Origin: Runella aurantiaca | GTDB taxonomy: Bacteria > Bacteroidota > Bacteroidia > Cytophagales > Spirosomataceae | NCBI RefSeq assembly: GCF_003339505.1 | Contig: NZ_QPIW01000002.1 | Span: 124,001 to 188,000, forward strand | Length of the DNA stretch: 64,000 nucleotides | Direction: 5' to 3' | The notes under the pieces: model-generated | What the model saw: only the letters and a program-made list of their open reading frames with translations | Database searches by the model: none | What the model was told of the DNA's origin: nothing | Translations under genes and position numbers: made by a program | Shown: positions 51,836 to 60,521 of the stretch, in pieces | Layout of the letters: the number at the start of each line of letters is the position of its first letter | Position numbering within the stretch: position 1 is the first letter of the stretch

Positions 51836-53386
51836 TTAATACTTAGCGGGCTGTCCCGGTTTAGGTAAAGATTGTTTGATAAACTGACGAATGTCTTCGT
51901 TGCCCGTTTGAAGGTCTTCCTTGCGGAGGTACATCATGTGGCCGCTGCGGTAGCCTTTCCAGCTCATGCGGTCTTTGAGTTTGCCGCTTGGGTCCATTTG
52001 CCACATATTGTACTTGGCGTTGAAGTAATCGCAAGCCCCGTCATAATAGCCCGATTGTACCATTACGTGCAGGTATGGGTTTTGAGCCATGGCCTGACGC
52101 AGGTTTTCGGCCGATTGGTCGCCGCTACGATCCCACGGATTCACGGGGCCAAACATGTAGTATTTCATGTCCGTTTTGTAATTCAACTCATTGCGTAAAT
52201 AGATGTTGATGGCGGGCGTGAAGGAATGTAGCCACGACGTCAGCTCTGAATTAAAATCTGGTCTATCGCCTACATCTTGTCGGTCGATTCCTTTATACCG
52301 TGAGTCCAACCGGCCAACGGTAAATCCTTTGTCGCGCAATAGTTCTTTCCAGAAATAACTCGTGGGTACGTCAAAATTACTCTGTAAAATTACTTTTTCG
52401 GAAATGCCCGAATACCGCGCCATTTTGGCGGCAATCTCTTTTCGTTTGGCATCTTCCAAAAATCCGCCTTTGCTAATGGCTGGTAGCAACTCATTGATGG
52501 TGAAGTTTTCTACTTCTGGCAGCATGTCGGTCAAATCTTTTTGCTGCAAATCAGGACTCAATGCTTTGTGGTACCAAGCGGTAGCGGCATAATACGGTAG
52601 TCGCAGCGCGGATTCTGACACTTCGCCGCGTTCGATGCCGAGCGTGGTAGGAGAGACCAGAATCACCCCATTGAGGTACATCCATTGCGAGCTTTGGAGT
52701 TCGAGTGCTAATCCAGATACGCGCGTGGTGCCGTAGCTTTCGCCGATGAGGTATTTGGGTGATGCCCAGCGGTTATTGCGGGTTACGAAAGTCCCAATCC
52801 ATTCGGCGAGGTACTTAATGTCAGCACGAACGCCAAAGAATTTTGAACCGGGAACATCCTTGCTCGTAGGCCGTGAATAACCAGTGTTGACGGGGTTTAC
52901 AAATACAATATCCGCCACATCCAAAATAGAATAAGGATTTTCTTTGATGCCGTAAGGTTGGACGGGGTAACCTTCATCGTCGATGTTGAGCAATCTCGGG
53001 CCAGTGTAGGCAATGTGCATCCAAACGGCCGCCGAACCGGGGCCACCATTGAATGAAATGACCAAAGGCCGCGTGGTGCGGTCTTTGACGTCAGACCTTT
53101 CGTAGAAAGTATAAAACAAACCCGCAATGGCTTTGCCGTCTTCGTCCCACACGGGCATGGTGCCGGTGGTGGCTCGGTAAGGAATCTTTTGGCCTTTGAT
53201 GGTCGTTTCGTGGTCAGTGGCCACGAAAGAATCTGGGTTGAACGTAAGGTTGTTGGATGATTTTTCTTCTTTGGCAGGGGCTGCGGCTGGAGCATTGGTG
53301 GGAGCCGGGGCCGAAGGGCGTTGTTGAGCGTTAGTAAGAATACAGCTACACGATAAAACAATGGCAAGGAGCAACGGGTTTTTCAT
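51836..53386 (-). CDS. Exported S10 family serine carboxypeptidase-like protein
   Basis: A 516-residue peptidase with signal peptide (MKNPLLLAIVLSCSCILTNA; possible lipobox at CSC) and a Pro/Ala-rich linker to about residue 40. The S10 markers are FNGGPGSAAVWMHIAYTGPR near residue 110 (oxyanion), the nucleophile elbow IGESYGTTRV near residue 220, an Asp in QSGYYDGACDYF near 450, and the His in YRSGHMMYL near 490. It probably removes C-terminal residues of peptides in the periplasm. The whole triad is present. Confidence 0.92.
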   Translation of the reverse strand: MKNPLLLAIVLSCSCILTNAQQRPSAPAPTNAPAAAPAKEEKSSNNLTFNPDSFVATDHETTIKGQKIPYRATTGTMPVWDEDGKAIAGLFYTFYERSDVKDRTTRPLVISFNGGPGSAAVWMHIAYTGPRLLNIDDEGYPVQPYGIKENPYSILDVADIVFVNPVNTGYSRPTSKDVPGSKFFGVRADIKYLAEWIGTFVTRNNRWASPKYLIGESYGTTRVSGLALELQSSQWMYLNGVILVSPTTLGIERGEVSESALRLPYYAATAWYHKALSPDLQQKDLTDMLPEVENFTINELLPAISKGGFLEDAKRKEIAAKMARYSGISEKVILQSNFDVPTSYFWKELLRDKGFTVGRLDSRYKGIDRQDVGDRPDFNSELTSWLHSFTPAINIYLRNELNYKTDMKYYMFGPVNPWDRSGDQSAENLRQAMAQNPYLHVMVQSGYYDGACDYFNAKYNMWQMDPSGKLKDRMSWKGYRSGHMMYLRKEDLQTGNEDIRQFIKQSLPKPGQPAKY

Positions 53387-53504
53387 ACAGGAATTTAGTT
53401 TTGAAGTGAATTTTTCGGGGGAAATAAGGTGTTATGAAATGGAACGGTTTGGACTTAGCGCATTAGTGATGCAATAATACGAACATTTATCATTTTCTTC
53501 TTTT

Positions 53505-54509
53505 ATGCAAGTACACGACGTATTGATTATAGGCGCAGGACCGTGCGGATTGGCCGTGGGAATTGAAGCCGCCAAAGCAGGGTTGAGCCATCTCATTTTA
53601 GAAAAAGGTAGCATTACGGAGTCGATCAGGCGCTACCCCAAACGGATGCGGTTTTTCTCAACCGCCGAAAATATTGAAATTGGAGGGATTCCCTTTCCTA
53701 TTTCTGAAGTAAAAGCCAACCGCAGTGAAGCGTTACAATATTACCGTAAGGTCGCGGGTTATTATCACCTGAATTTTAAACTTTTTACGGAAGTTACTCA
53801 GGTCGTAAAACAAGACGATTTGTTTGAAGTGCAAACTGTAAAGGGCGAAACCTATCACGCTCGTAAAGTAATTATTGCGACTGGTTATTTTGATTTTCCG
53901 CGTCATTTGGGAATTCCTGGGGAAAATTTGCCGCATGTTACTCCTTATTATGACGAACCTTTCTTATATTCGTTCTCCAAAGTTGTTATTGTGGGCGCGG
54001 CCAATTCGGCGGTGGAAGCGGCCCTAGAATTGTACCGTCACGATGTCGACGTCACGATTGTACATCGAGGGGAGGATTTTCGCCCAACGGTCAAATATTG
54101 GCTCGTGCCGGACGTAAAAAATCGGGTACGGGAAGGTAAAATAAAAACGCGGTTCAACAGCCTCACCACAGCCATTGAGCCCAAGCGCGTTCAAATCGAA
54201 AATGTGGAGACGGGAGAATCCGAATGGATTGATGCTGATTTTGTGTTGATGTTGATTGGTTATGTTCCAGATGGCGCCTTGCTTCAACGTTGTGGTATAG
54301 AACTAACCCAGCCGAGTATGGTGCCCGTTTATGACCCTGAAACGTTTGAAACCAATGTGGCGGGTCTTTATTTATGCGGTACGGTGGTGGCAGGAATCCA
54401 TACCGAAAAAGTATTCATTGAGAATGGCAGAGAACATGCAGCGGCGATTATTGACCACATTGCGGGACGTAAAATCCGTCAGGTAAAAGAATTAATTGAA
54501 AGAATATAA
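53505..54509 (+). CDS. ypdA: YpdA-type bacillithiol disulfide reductase (Bdr)
   Basis: A 334-residue FAD/NADPH flavoprotein of the thioredoxin-reductase-like fold lacking the CxxC pair, the type that reduces oxidised bacillithiol (BSSB). FAD site: VLIIGAGPCGLAVGIEAAKAG near residue 6; NADPH site: KVVIVGAANSAVEAALEL near residue 158; final motif GLYLCGTVVAGIHTEKVFIENGREHA. Full length. Together with bshC at 30.6 kb it indicates that this organism uses bacillithiol. It is divergent from the S10 peptidase and followed by a strong hairpin before the convergent gmk. Confidence 0.92.
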   Translation: MQVHDVLIIGAGPCGLAVGIEAAKAGLSHLILEKGSITESIRRYPKRMRFFSTAENIEIGGIPFPISEVKANRSEALQYYRKVAGYYHLNFKLFTEVTQVVKQDDLFEVQTVKGETYHARKVIIATGYFDFPRHLGIPGENLPHVTPYYDEPFLYSFSKVVIVGAANSAVEAALELYRHDVDVTIVHRGEDFRPTVKYWLVPDVKNRVREGKIKTRFNSLTTAIEPKRVQIENVETGESEWIDADFVLMLIGYVPDGALLQRCGIELTQPSMVPVYDPETFETNVAGLYLCGTVVAGIHTEKVFIENGREHAAAIIDHIAGRKIRQVKELIERI

Positions 54510-54549
54510 GTGAAGTTTATTTGTTTGCAACAACACCCCTATTAGTCAG

Positions 54550-54589
54550 TAACAGGAAAAGCCGGATACTCATCCGGCTTTTCCTGTTA
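54550..54589. terminator. Strong bidirectional terminator-like hairpin
   Basis: An 18-bp perfect stem (54550-54567 with 54572-54589) and a 4-nt loop ACTC, with A/T-rich tracts in the stem. It lies between the convergent ypdA and gmk genes, and probably terminates both. Confidence 0.88.
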
Positions 54590-54605
54590 TAATCGTTGTT
54601 ATATT

Positions 54606-55172
54606 TTATCCTAGAAAGTTTTCTACCAGTTCTTCCGCTTTCGTTAGAGCAGCTTCAAGGTTATCGTTAACCAAAATTACGTCAAAACGGTCTTGAAATG
54701 ACATTTCAAATTTTACTTTAAAGAGCCGCTTAGAAAGGCTGTCTTCGGTTTCGGTGCCGCGCATCATGAGGCGCTCCTTGATTGCTTCTTCGCTGGGGGC
54801 TTTTACAAAAATGGCAAGGGCACGTTCACCAAAGTATTCTTTGAGTTTGAGTCCTCCTTTTACATCCACGTCAAAAATTACGTGTTTTCCTGCGGCCCAC
54901 AAACGTTCAATTTCTGATTTTAAGGTTCCGTAATAGCCACCGGGATACACTTCTTCCCATTCCACAAACTCATTGTTATCAATGCGTTGTTTAAAATCAT
55001 CGGGTGTAAGAAAGTAATAATCTTTTCCGTGTACTTCATTCCTACCACGGCGGTCGCGGGTGCAGGCCGAAATCGAAAAACCCAAGTTGTTGTACTTTGA
55101 GAGTAAGTGTCGTACGATGGTCGTTTTACCAGAACCAGACGGGGCAGAGAAGATGATGAGCTTTCCTTCCAA
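54606..55172 (-). CDS. gmk: Guanylate kinase
   Basis: Converts GMP to GDP with ATP. At 188 residues it is complete. P-loop: [18 protein letters not shown] near residue 7. The GMP-binding stretch is [18 protein letters not shown]-like (here [20 protein letters not shown]) near residue 37, then [16 protein letters not shown] near residue 69 and [10 protein letters not shown]. It lies 3 bp downstream of the anti-sigma gene on the same strand, so it is co-transcribed with an ECF sigma system, an unusual companion. Confidence 0.97.
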   Translation of the reverse strand: MEGKLIIFSAPSGSGKTTIVRHLLSKYNNLGFSISACTRDRRGRNEVHGKDYYFLTPDDFKQRIDNNEFVEWEEVYPGGYYGTLKSEIERLWAAGKHVIFDVDVKGGLKLKEYFGERALAIFVKAPSEEAIKERLMMRGTETEDSLSKRLFKVKFEMSFQDRFDVILVNDNLEAALTKAEELVENFLG

Positions 55173-55175
55173 AAC

Positions 55176-55466
55176 TTAGGCGGTGATGTTTAATTTTGCT
55201 TTGATTGCCTGTACGAGATTATCGGGGCAGAGTCGTTTATCGACCTTCGCCTGAAGGGATTCTTTCACGCACTTTTCGAGGTGGTACATTTTGATGCAGT
55301 GAAGGCAATCATCCATGTTTTCCCTGAAGTGTTCCTTCTCGGCTTCTGAAGCTTCTCCATCCAAAACAGCCTGAATTTTTTTCAGACACTCTGCGTGGTG
55401 TTCGCAGTACTGTTTTTGAGGCTTCCTCGTTTCATTGTTCTCACTAGCGGAGGCTGACGAATGCAT
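55176..55466 (-). CDS. Zinc-binding anti-sigma factor (zf-HC2-type)
   Basis: A 96-residue protein with Cys/His-rich YCEHHAEC and DDCLHCIKMYHLEKC, matching the HxxxCxxC-type zinc motif of zf-HC2 anti-sigma factors that bind and silence ECF sigma factors, and in thiol-sensing cases release zinc on oxidation. No membrane helix, so a soluble ZAS type. Starts at 55478 or 55466; the latter (MHSSASASENNE) is chosen. It lies about 140 bp downstream of the ECF sigma gene and 3 bp upstream of gmk, all on one strand. Confidence 0.85.
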   Translation of the reverse strand: MHSSASASENNETRKPQKQYCEHHAECLKKIQAVLDGEASEAEKEHFRENMDDCLHCIKMYHLEKCVKESLQAKVDKRLCPDNLVQAIKAKLNITA

Positions 55467-55604
55467 ATCCAATAACATTGCAAAGGTTCAATTTTTTCTT
55501 TGAATCTTACTATTAAGTTGTCTTTACTTAGAATGAATTTTCATCAAAAAAAGTTCAAAGACATAGCTTGAAAAAATTGGATATTACTCAATGCCGTCCT
55601 TAAA

Positions 55605-56222
55605 TCAATCCTCATCGGTGTCGTATCCCATTGAGGAAGCGTACACTTTGAGCTTGTCTTTAAGGAGATTCCGTGCGCGGTGTAAACGAGAACGAACAGT
55701 GCCAATCGGAATATCCAGAATCTTAGCCATTTCTTCGTACGTAAATCCTTCAATGTCGCAAAGGATAATGACGGTACGAAAATCGACGGGCAATGAGTTG
55801 AGCGCGGTGGCTACTTCATCGCCAATCATGTCTTGAACAGTTTCGACGCGTAAGTCGGTAGTGTGATCGACTTCGGCAGCTTCTTCCGAGTTGTAGGTTG
55901 TTTCTACTTCTTGGTAATCTACCTTCGACGGCTCTTTGCTCCGCTTACGATAATCGTTAATAAAACTGTTTTTCAGGATTCTGAACAACCACGCTTTTGC
56001 ATTAGTTCCCCGCTCAAAGGAAGAAATAAAACGGAAAGCTTTTAAATAGGTATCCTGGACGAGATCGTTGGCGTCATCTTCGTCCATTGTTAGCCTAAAG
56101 GCAAAGTTATACATGGAGTTTATGTGGGGCATAAACTCACGATTGAATATATCGTTCTTCTCAGCGTCATTGTAAGACGTTTCTGAGGAGGCTAGGGGTA
56201 TTTCTTCGATTTCTTCTGACAT
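55605..56222 (-). CDS. ECF-type RNA polymerase sigma factor
   Basis: A 205-residue sigma-70 family factor with region 2 (FAFRLTMDEDDANDLVQDTYLKA in part, near residue 40, and the -10-contacting WLFRILKNSFINDYRKR) and region 4 (LPVDFRTVIILCDIEGFTYEEMA in part, then PIGTVRSRLHRARNLL, the -35-contacting helix). An acidic N-terminal tail precedes region 2. The ATG at 56222 (MSEEIEE) is more likely than one four codons earlier. With the anti-sigma gene downstream it forms a pair, probably responding to oxidative or envelope stress as in SigH-type systems. Confidence 0.93.
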   Translation of the reverse strand: MSEEIEEIPLASSETSYNDAEKNDIFNREFMPHINSMYNFAFRLTMDEDDANDLVQDTYLKAFRFISSFERGTNAKAWLFRILKNSFINDYRKRSKEPSKVDYQEVETTYNSEEAAEVDHTTDLRVETVQDMIGDEVATALNSLPVDFRTVIILCDIEGFTYEEMAKILDIPIGTVRSRLHRARNLLKDKLKVYASSMGYDTDED

Positions 56223-56454
56223 AATGACTGACATGGCTGCCGTAAATTTACGAATTTTAGCAAACGACCCACCTTCCGCGCAACTCTTCTTTCACCAATC
56301 AACAAAAACCCCTCATGAAAGGTTATTTTTTTAGGATTAGCTGTAGAACAACTTGCCCATAATTAGCTGATATAATATACGACAAAAATTATTCCAACGA
56401 AAATAAATAATTCAATTTTTAGACAAAATGTCAGAAGTGGGGAGGTATTTTCTC

Positions 56455-56958
56455 CTAACGGGAAAAAAGCTGCGTGAGCAAAATAGTCAGGGTAGTAAAT
56501 AAAATACTGCAAACTATCTTTAAAAGGGTGTAAGGCAGTAAGCTGAGGCTACCTGCTTCTACAAAGAACAAAAGTAGGTGGTGAACCGAAACCAGTATGA
56601 GGGTATAAGACAAAAAGGCAGGCAGGCCAATCCCCTTCAATGAAAGCTCCAGGCGCCCTTCTGAGAGTTTTTGAGCAAACTGATAGCGAATGATTATCGG
56701 GCGTAGATAGGCCACAAAAACGGCAGTGGCCGCATGGAGGCCGAGGGTATTATCAAACGAATCAACGGCTACACCAGTTGCAAAACCGATGAGTAGCAGG
56801 CCCGTTAGGTTAATTTCTTGGGGTAAAAACAGGATTGCGCCTACGTAAATAAAACAAAATGCATAGTCAAACAATACCAAGTGGCGGGCTACAAATATAT
56901 GTAGCAGCACGTACACTAACCATCTTAAGGCACTGCGGACTATTTCGTTTGGATTCAT
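56455..56958 (-). CDS. mreD: Rod shape-determining protein MreD
   Basis: A 167-residue inner-membrane protein with five hydrophobic segments, linking MreC to the peptidoglycan elongation machinery. The pattern VYVLLHIFVARHLVLFDYAFCFIYVGAILFLP in part and the following LLIGFATGVAVDSFDNTLGLH match MreD, including the conserved D-x-x-x-x-x-x-G-H in loop 2. Its start overlaps the mreC stop codon by 4 bp. pbp2 and rodA do not follow; an intergenic region and the ECF sigma gene do. Confidence 0.85.
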   Translation of the reverse strand: MNPNEIVRSALRWLVYVLLHIFVARHLVLFDYAFCFIYVGAILFLPQEINLTGLLLIGFATGVAVDSFDNTLGLHAATAVFVAYLRPIIIRYQFAQKLSEGRLELSLKGIGLPAFLSYTLILVSVHHLLLFFVEAGSLSLLPYTLLKIVCSILFTTLTILLTQLFSR

Positions 56959-57803
56959 TTACGTTTATTAATAAGGCTTTCCTGAAGGGATTGTTGTTGT
57001 TCTGAAAGCTTGTTATCTACCAAATATACATAGGAGACTTTGGAGAAGTCAGTCGCTAGTTGTAAGTCAATCTCAAAAAATGCTTGGTCGGGAGCCACTT
57101 TAAAGCTTTTGACATATCCTACGGGTACGCCAGGCGGAAATACGGCGTTGTAGTCAGAGGTGACGGCGGTATCTCGTTTACTGATGGGTTTATAGCGTGA
57201 AATATCCTTCAACTGGATGATGGAAGGATTACTGTTGTTTTCCCATTCTGCATTCCCATTTTCACCGCTTCGCAGGAGTTTTGTTGAAATCATGTATTGC
57301 GAATGCAAAATGGACGTAATGACCGAAAAGTGTTCGTTACAAGATTTTACTTTTCCTACAATGCCCGTCGATGAAATTACCCCCATACCTACTTTGACTC
57401 CGTCGGCGTAACCTTTGTCGATGGTCAGGTAATTGTCGGCGCGGTGGGTGCTGTTGTCGATTACTTTGGCAATCGTTACAAACTTATACCGGGAAGCAAA
57501 GGCTGAATCGGCTTTATAGCCCACGGGAGCATTGCTGGGATTGAGTTGTTGCATTGCCGTTACGCGTTCATTCAAGCGTCGGTTTTCTTCGGCCAATGCT
57601 TCGTTTACTTGCCTGAGGTTGGTGTATTCTCGTAGGGTGTTTGAAGCTTCTAACGCCCTTGCATTTAGCGAGTTAGCGGTGTTGAAGTATTCTACACTCC
57701 AATAGTTATTGTTATTGACGAGCAACCAAAAACTAAACACCTCAAGCAAAACAAAGAGGATAAAGTTTCGATTACGGGCAATAAACTCAAAGAGTTGGAG
57801 CAT
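56955..57803 (-). CDS. mreC: Rod shape-determining protein MreC
   Basis: A 282-residue bitopic protein: an N-terminal membrane helix (FILFVLLEVFSFWLLV), a coiled coil (about residues 45-85) and a double beta-barrel periplasmic domain (AKVIDNSTHRADNYLTIDKG, then GVKVGMGVISSTGIVGKVKS, VITSILHSQYMISTKLLRSG). It scaffolds the Rod complex between MreB and the periplasmic synthases. Stop overlaps mreD. A hairpin separates it from mreB. Confidence 0.93.
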   Translation of the reverse strand: MLQLFEFIARNRNFILFVLLEVFSFWLLVNNNNYWSVEYFNTANSLNARALEASNTLREYTNLRQVNEALAEENRRLNERVTAMQQLNPSNAPVGYKADSAFASRYKFVTIAKVIDNSTHRADNYLTIDKGYADGVKVGMGVISSTGIVGKVKSCNEHFSVITSILHSQYMISTKLLRSGENGNAEWENNSNPSIIQLKDISRYKPISKRDTAVTSDYNAVFPPGVPVGYVKSFKVAPDQAFFEIDLQLATDFSKVSYVYLVDNKLSEQQQSLQESLINKRK

Positions 57804-57830
57804 TGTTTACGCAGGAGTGAGAATGTAGAA

Positions 57831-57887
57831 GCGAGGAGTGAGAATGGAAAAAACTCACCGCAGCAGCGGCCGCTCCTCACTCCTCGC
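57831..57887. repeat. Inverted repeat between mreB and mreC
   Basis: GCGAGGAGTGAG (57831-57842) pairs with CTCACTCCTCGC (57876-57887). Another GGAGTGAG copy lies in direct orientation at 57813-57820. The GAGGAGTGAG motif is reiterated, suggesting a member of a short repeat family or an attenuating hairpin lowering mreCD output relative to mreB. Confidence 0.75.
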
Positions 57888-57896
57888 TCCTAACTT

Positions 57897-58922
57897 CTAT
57901 TGAATTAATACCGACTTATACAATTCTAGGTTTTTCAGGATTTCACCCGTACCCTTCACAACTGCCTTGAGGGGGTCGTCGGCAACGTGGATTGGCAGCT
58001 TTGTTTTAGTGGCCAATCGTTTGTCGAGGCCGTGCAAAAGCGCACCGCCGCCGGTCAGGTGAATACCATTGGTGTAAATATCGGCTGAAAGTTCCGGAGG
58101 GGAAATTTCAAGGGCTTTCATCACGGCTTCTTCGATTTTGGAAATCGACTTATCCAACGCATACGCAATTTCGCTGTAAGTAACTTTGATTTCTTTCGGA
58201 ATACCAGTCATCAAATCGCGGCCCCGAATTTCAAAGTCAGCAGGAGGATTATCCAGTTCGGGTAAGGCCGAACCTACTTCAATTTTGATTTGTTCCGCCG
58301 AACGCTCACCAATCAACAGGTTGTGTTCACGGCGCATATAATCAACAATGTCTTTGGTGAAAACATCGCCAGCAATGCGAATGGATTGCTCACACACAAT
58401 ACCTGAAAGGGCAATAACGGCAATTTCGGTTGTTCCACCGCCAATATCCACAATCATGGTACCGTTGGGCTGTGTAATATCGATACCGATACCAATTGAC
58501 GCCGCAATGGGTTCATGCACCATATAAACTTCCTTCGCGCCTGCGTGTTCTGCCGAGTCTTTTACGGCTCGTTTTTCTACTTCTGTAATACCCGATGGAA
58601 TACAAATGACCATTCGGTGTGAAGGCGTGAAGAAGCGATTGTTGGGCGTAATCATCTTGATCATCCCACGAATCATTAATTCCGCAGCGGTAAAGTCGGC
58701 AATAACACCGTCTTTTAACGGGCGTATGGTTTTTATATTTTCATTGGTCTTTTCGTGCATTTGCATTGCTTTGTGACCAATCGCCAACACCTTCCCGTTA
58801 TTCTTGTCCAAAGCAATGATAGATGGCTCATCCACAACGATTTTGTCTTTGTGAATAATCAGCGTGTTCGCTGTTCCTAAATCTATTGCAATCTCGCTCG
58901 TTAAAAAATCAAATAATGCCAT
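57897..58922 (-). CDS. mreB: Rod shape-determining protein MreB
   Basis: Bacterial actin that directs lateral wall synthesis along the inner membrane. At 341 residues it is full length. The actin ATPase motifs are IAIDLGTANTLI near residue 11 (phosphate 1), MIVDIGGGTTEIAVIAL near residue 163 (phosphate 2), and the adenosine motif LTGGGALLHGLDKRLATKTK near residue 291 in part. The start MALFDFLTSE is the usual N-terminus of Bacteroidota MreB, with a membrane-binding amphipathic tip. First gene of mreBCD. Confidence 0.97.
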   Translation of the reverse strand: MALFDFLTSEIAIDLGTANTLIIHKDKIVVDEPSIIALDKNNGKVLAIGHKAMQMHEKTNENIKTIRPLKDGVIADFTAAELMIRGMIKMITPNNRFFTPSHRMVICIPSGITEVEKRAVKDSAEHAGAKEVYMVHEPIAASIGIGIDITQPNGTMIVDIGGGTTEIAVIALSGIVCEQSIRIAGDVFTKDIVDYMRREHNLLIGERSAEQIKIEVGSALPELDNPPADFEIRGRDLMTGIPKEIKVTYSEIAYALDKSISKIEEAVMKALEISPPELSADIYTNGIHLTGGGALLHGLDKRLATKTKLPIHVADDPLKAVVKGTGEILKNLELYKSVLIQ

Positions 58923-59019
58923 GTTGTTTGCTTTCGCAGATTGACTAAAATTTAATGAGCCGCAAAATTAAAGTATTTTATCGGCTTTTTGACAGAATAC
59001 AAAGCAAGTATTTTTTTGA

Positions 59020-60057
59020 TTAAAGCCTTGAAAATGAGTCGAAGGTTTTGCACCCTTTTACAAAATACGCCCAAATGATGCTCTTAGAAGAGATTGGGAG
59101 TGTTTGATGGCCTTTTGTTTGGGCGATTTTCTGCTGAATTCGACGGCGTTTTTGGGGAAGTTCACCCAAAATCCACCTATAAAATGCAAAATGAGCTCTT
59201 ACAATGGCCCATATATCTTGCCATTGACCATGCGGCAAATAACGAATTGACGAAACCCCATCTAAAATAAGCCTCAAAAAGAGGATAAACCAGATACGAT
59301 TGGCTGGCAAATTCTTATAAAGCATGGCCAAGCTGTTGCGATAATTGAGGAAGGTCTTGAAAGGGCTCGAAGGAGGAAGGGTGCCGCCACCTACGTGATA
59401 AACCACCGATTGCGGACAGCAATATACGTGATAGCCTGCCGAATGTAGCCGCCAACAAAGGTCAATTTCTTCCATGTGGGCAAAAAAATCCTCGTCAAAT
59501 CCGCCCATTTCATGAAAAAGCTTGGACCGAATCGCCAAAGCCGCGCCCGACGCCCAGAAGATAGGGACAGTGGTGTCGTACTGGCCCGTGTCGGTCTCGT
59601 TGTGGTAAAATATACGGCCGCGACAGTACGTGTACCCCAGCCAGTCGATATAGCCTCCTGCGGCCCCTGCGTACTCAAATTGCGTTTTGTCATGATGGGC
59701 CAAGAGTTTGGGTTGGCAGGCCGCAATTTGAGGATTTTGGTCTAGCAGATTGACGAGGGGAGTGAGCCAGTGAGGTGTGACTTCAACATCAGAATTGAGA
59801 AGGACATAATACTCAGCAGAGATGTTTTTCAGAGCGCGATTGTAGCCGCCTGCATATCCGTAGTTTTTGGGTAAAATAACCGTTTTTACGGTCGGAAAAT
59901 TTTGTTCAACCCAACCCACCGAACCATCGGTAGAGGCGCTGTCGGCAACATAAATTGCGGCGGATTCGGTATATTTAACAACAGACGGGAGAAACTTCTC
60001 CAAGAAGTTTCTCCCGTTATAATTAAGAATGACGAGGGCTACTTTGTCGATTGGCAT
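59020..60057 (-). CDS. Glycosyltransferase family 2 (rhamnosyl/GlcNAc transferase-like)
   Basis: A 345-residue GT-A protein. The start VALVILNYNGRNFLEKFLPSV is followed by VADSASTDGSVGWV, NYGYAGGYNRAL, the metal-binding VLLNSDVEVTPHWL near residue 90, and the acceptor-binding EEIDLCWRLHSAGY near residue 197, typical of GT2 rhamnosyltransferases and mycofactocin-like relatives. A C-terminal helical membrane-binding part with RNSLAMLYKNLPANRI follows. The stop codon of upstream ybaB directly precedes its start, so it is co-transcribed. Confidence 0.9.
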   Translation of the reverse strand: MPIDKVALVILNYNGRNFLEKFLPSVVKYTESAAIYVADSASTDGSVGWVEQNFPTVKTVILPKNYGYAGGYNRALKNISAEYYVLLNSDVEVTPHWLTPLVNLLDQNPQIAACQPKLLAHHDKTQFEYAGAAGGYIDWLGYTYCRGRIFYHNETDTGQYDTTVPIFWASGAALAIRSKLFHEMGGFDEDFFAHMEEIDLCWRLHSAGYHVYCCPQSVVYHVGGGTLPPSSPFKTFLNYRNSLAMLYKNLPANRIWFILFLRLILDGVSSIRYLPHGQWQDIWAIVRAHFAFYRWILGELPQKRRRIQQKIAQTKGHQTLPISSKSIIWAYFVKGCKTFDSFSRL

Positions 60058-60396
60058 TTACTTCATAAACTTACTCAAATCCAATCCCGGGATATTGGGC
60101 AAAACGCCTTCCGTAGATTGCTGAATGTGAACTTTGATTTGGTCCTCGATATTTTCTAAAGCCCGATTAATAGCCGCAGTAATCAAATCCTGCAACATTT
60201 CGCGGTCTTCTGGCTTCATCAAATCGGGGTCGATGGTAAGGCTTACGACTTGTTTGCGCCCGTTGACCGTTGCTTTTACGAGACCTGCGCCCGTTTCGGC
60301 CGACTCGGTCAATTGCCCAAGACCTTCTTGGGCCTCTTTCATTTTGGCTTGGAATTCTTTGACTTTTCCAAGCATTCCCATCATATCTCCAAACAT
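60058..60396 (-). CDS. YbaB/EbfC family nucleoid-associated protein
   Basis: A 112-residue DNA-binding protein that forms a dimer with tweezers-like helices. Signatures: EFQAKMKEAQEGLGQL near residue 13, VKATVNGRKQVVSLTIDPDLM (residues 40-60, part), and LLQDLITAAINRALENIEDQIK-like C-terminal helix in part. It is normally paired with dnaX or recR; here it precedes a glycosyltransferase and nrdA lies upstream. The ATG at 60396 (MFGDMMGMLGKV) is typical. Confidence 0.93.
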   Translation of the reverse strand: MFGDMMGMLGKVKEFQAKMKEAQEGLGQLTESAETGAGLVKATVNGRKQVVSLTIDPDLMKPEDREMLQDLITAAINRALENIEDQIKVHIQQSTEGVLPNIPGLDLSKFMK

Positions 60397-60449
60397 AACT
60401 TTTGGGGGCTAAAACGTGTATTTTTTAGGGCGCAAAGATATATAAAAAT

Positions 60450-60502
60450 AACAGCAGGCAATCAATTGTGTACAAAGATACAACGATTGATTGCCTGCTG
60501 TT
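60450..60502 (-). terminator. Terminator of nrdA
   Basis: AACAGCAGGCAATCAAT (60450-60466) pairs exactly with 60486-60502, 17 bp, with a 19-nt loop. It lies 20 bp past the nrdA stop and upstream of ybaB. Confidence 0.85.
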
Positions 60503-60521
60503 GGGATGTTATTAATAAGAA

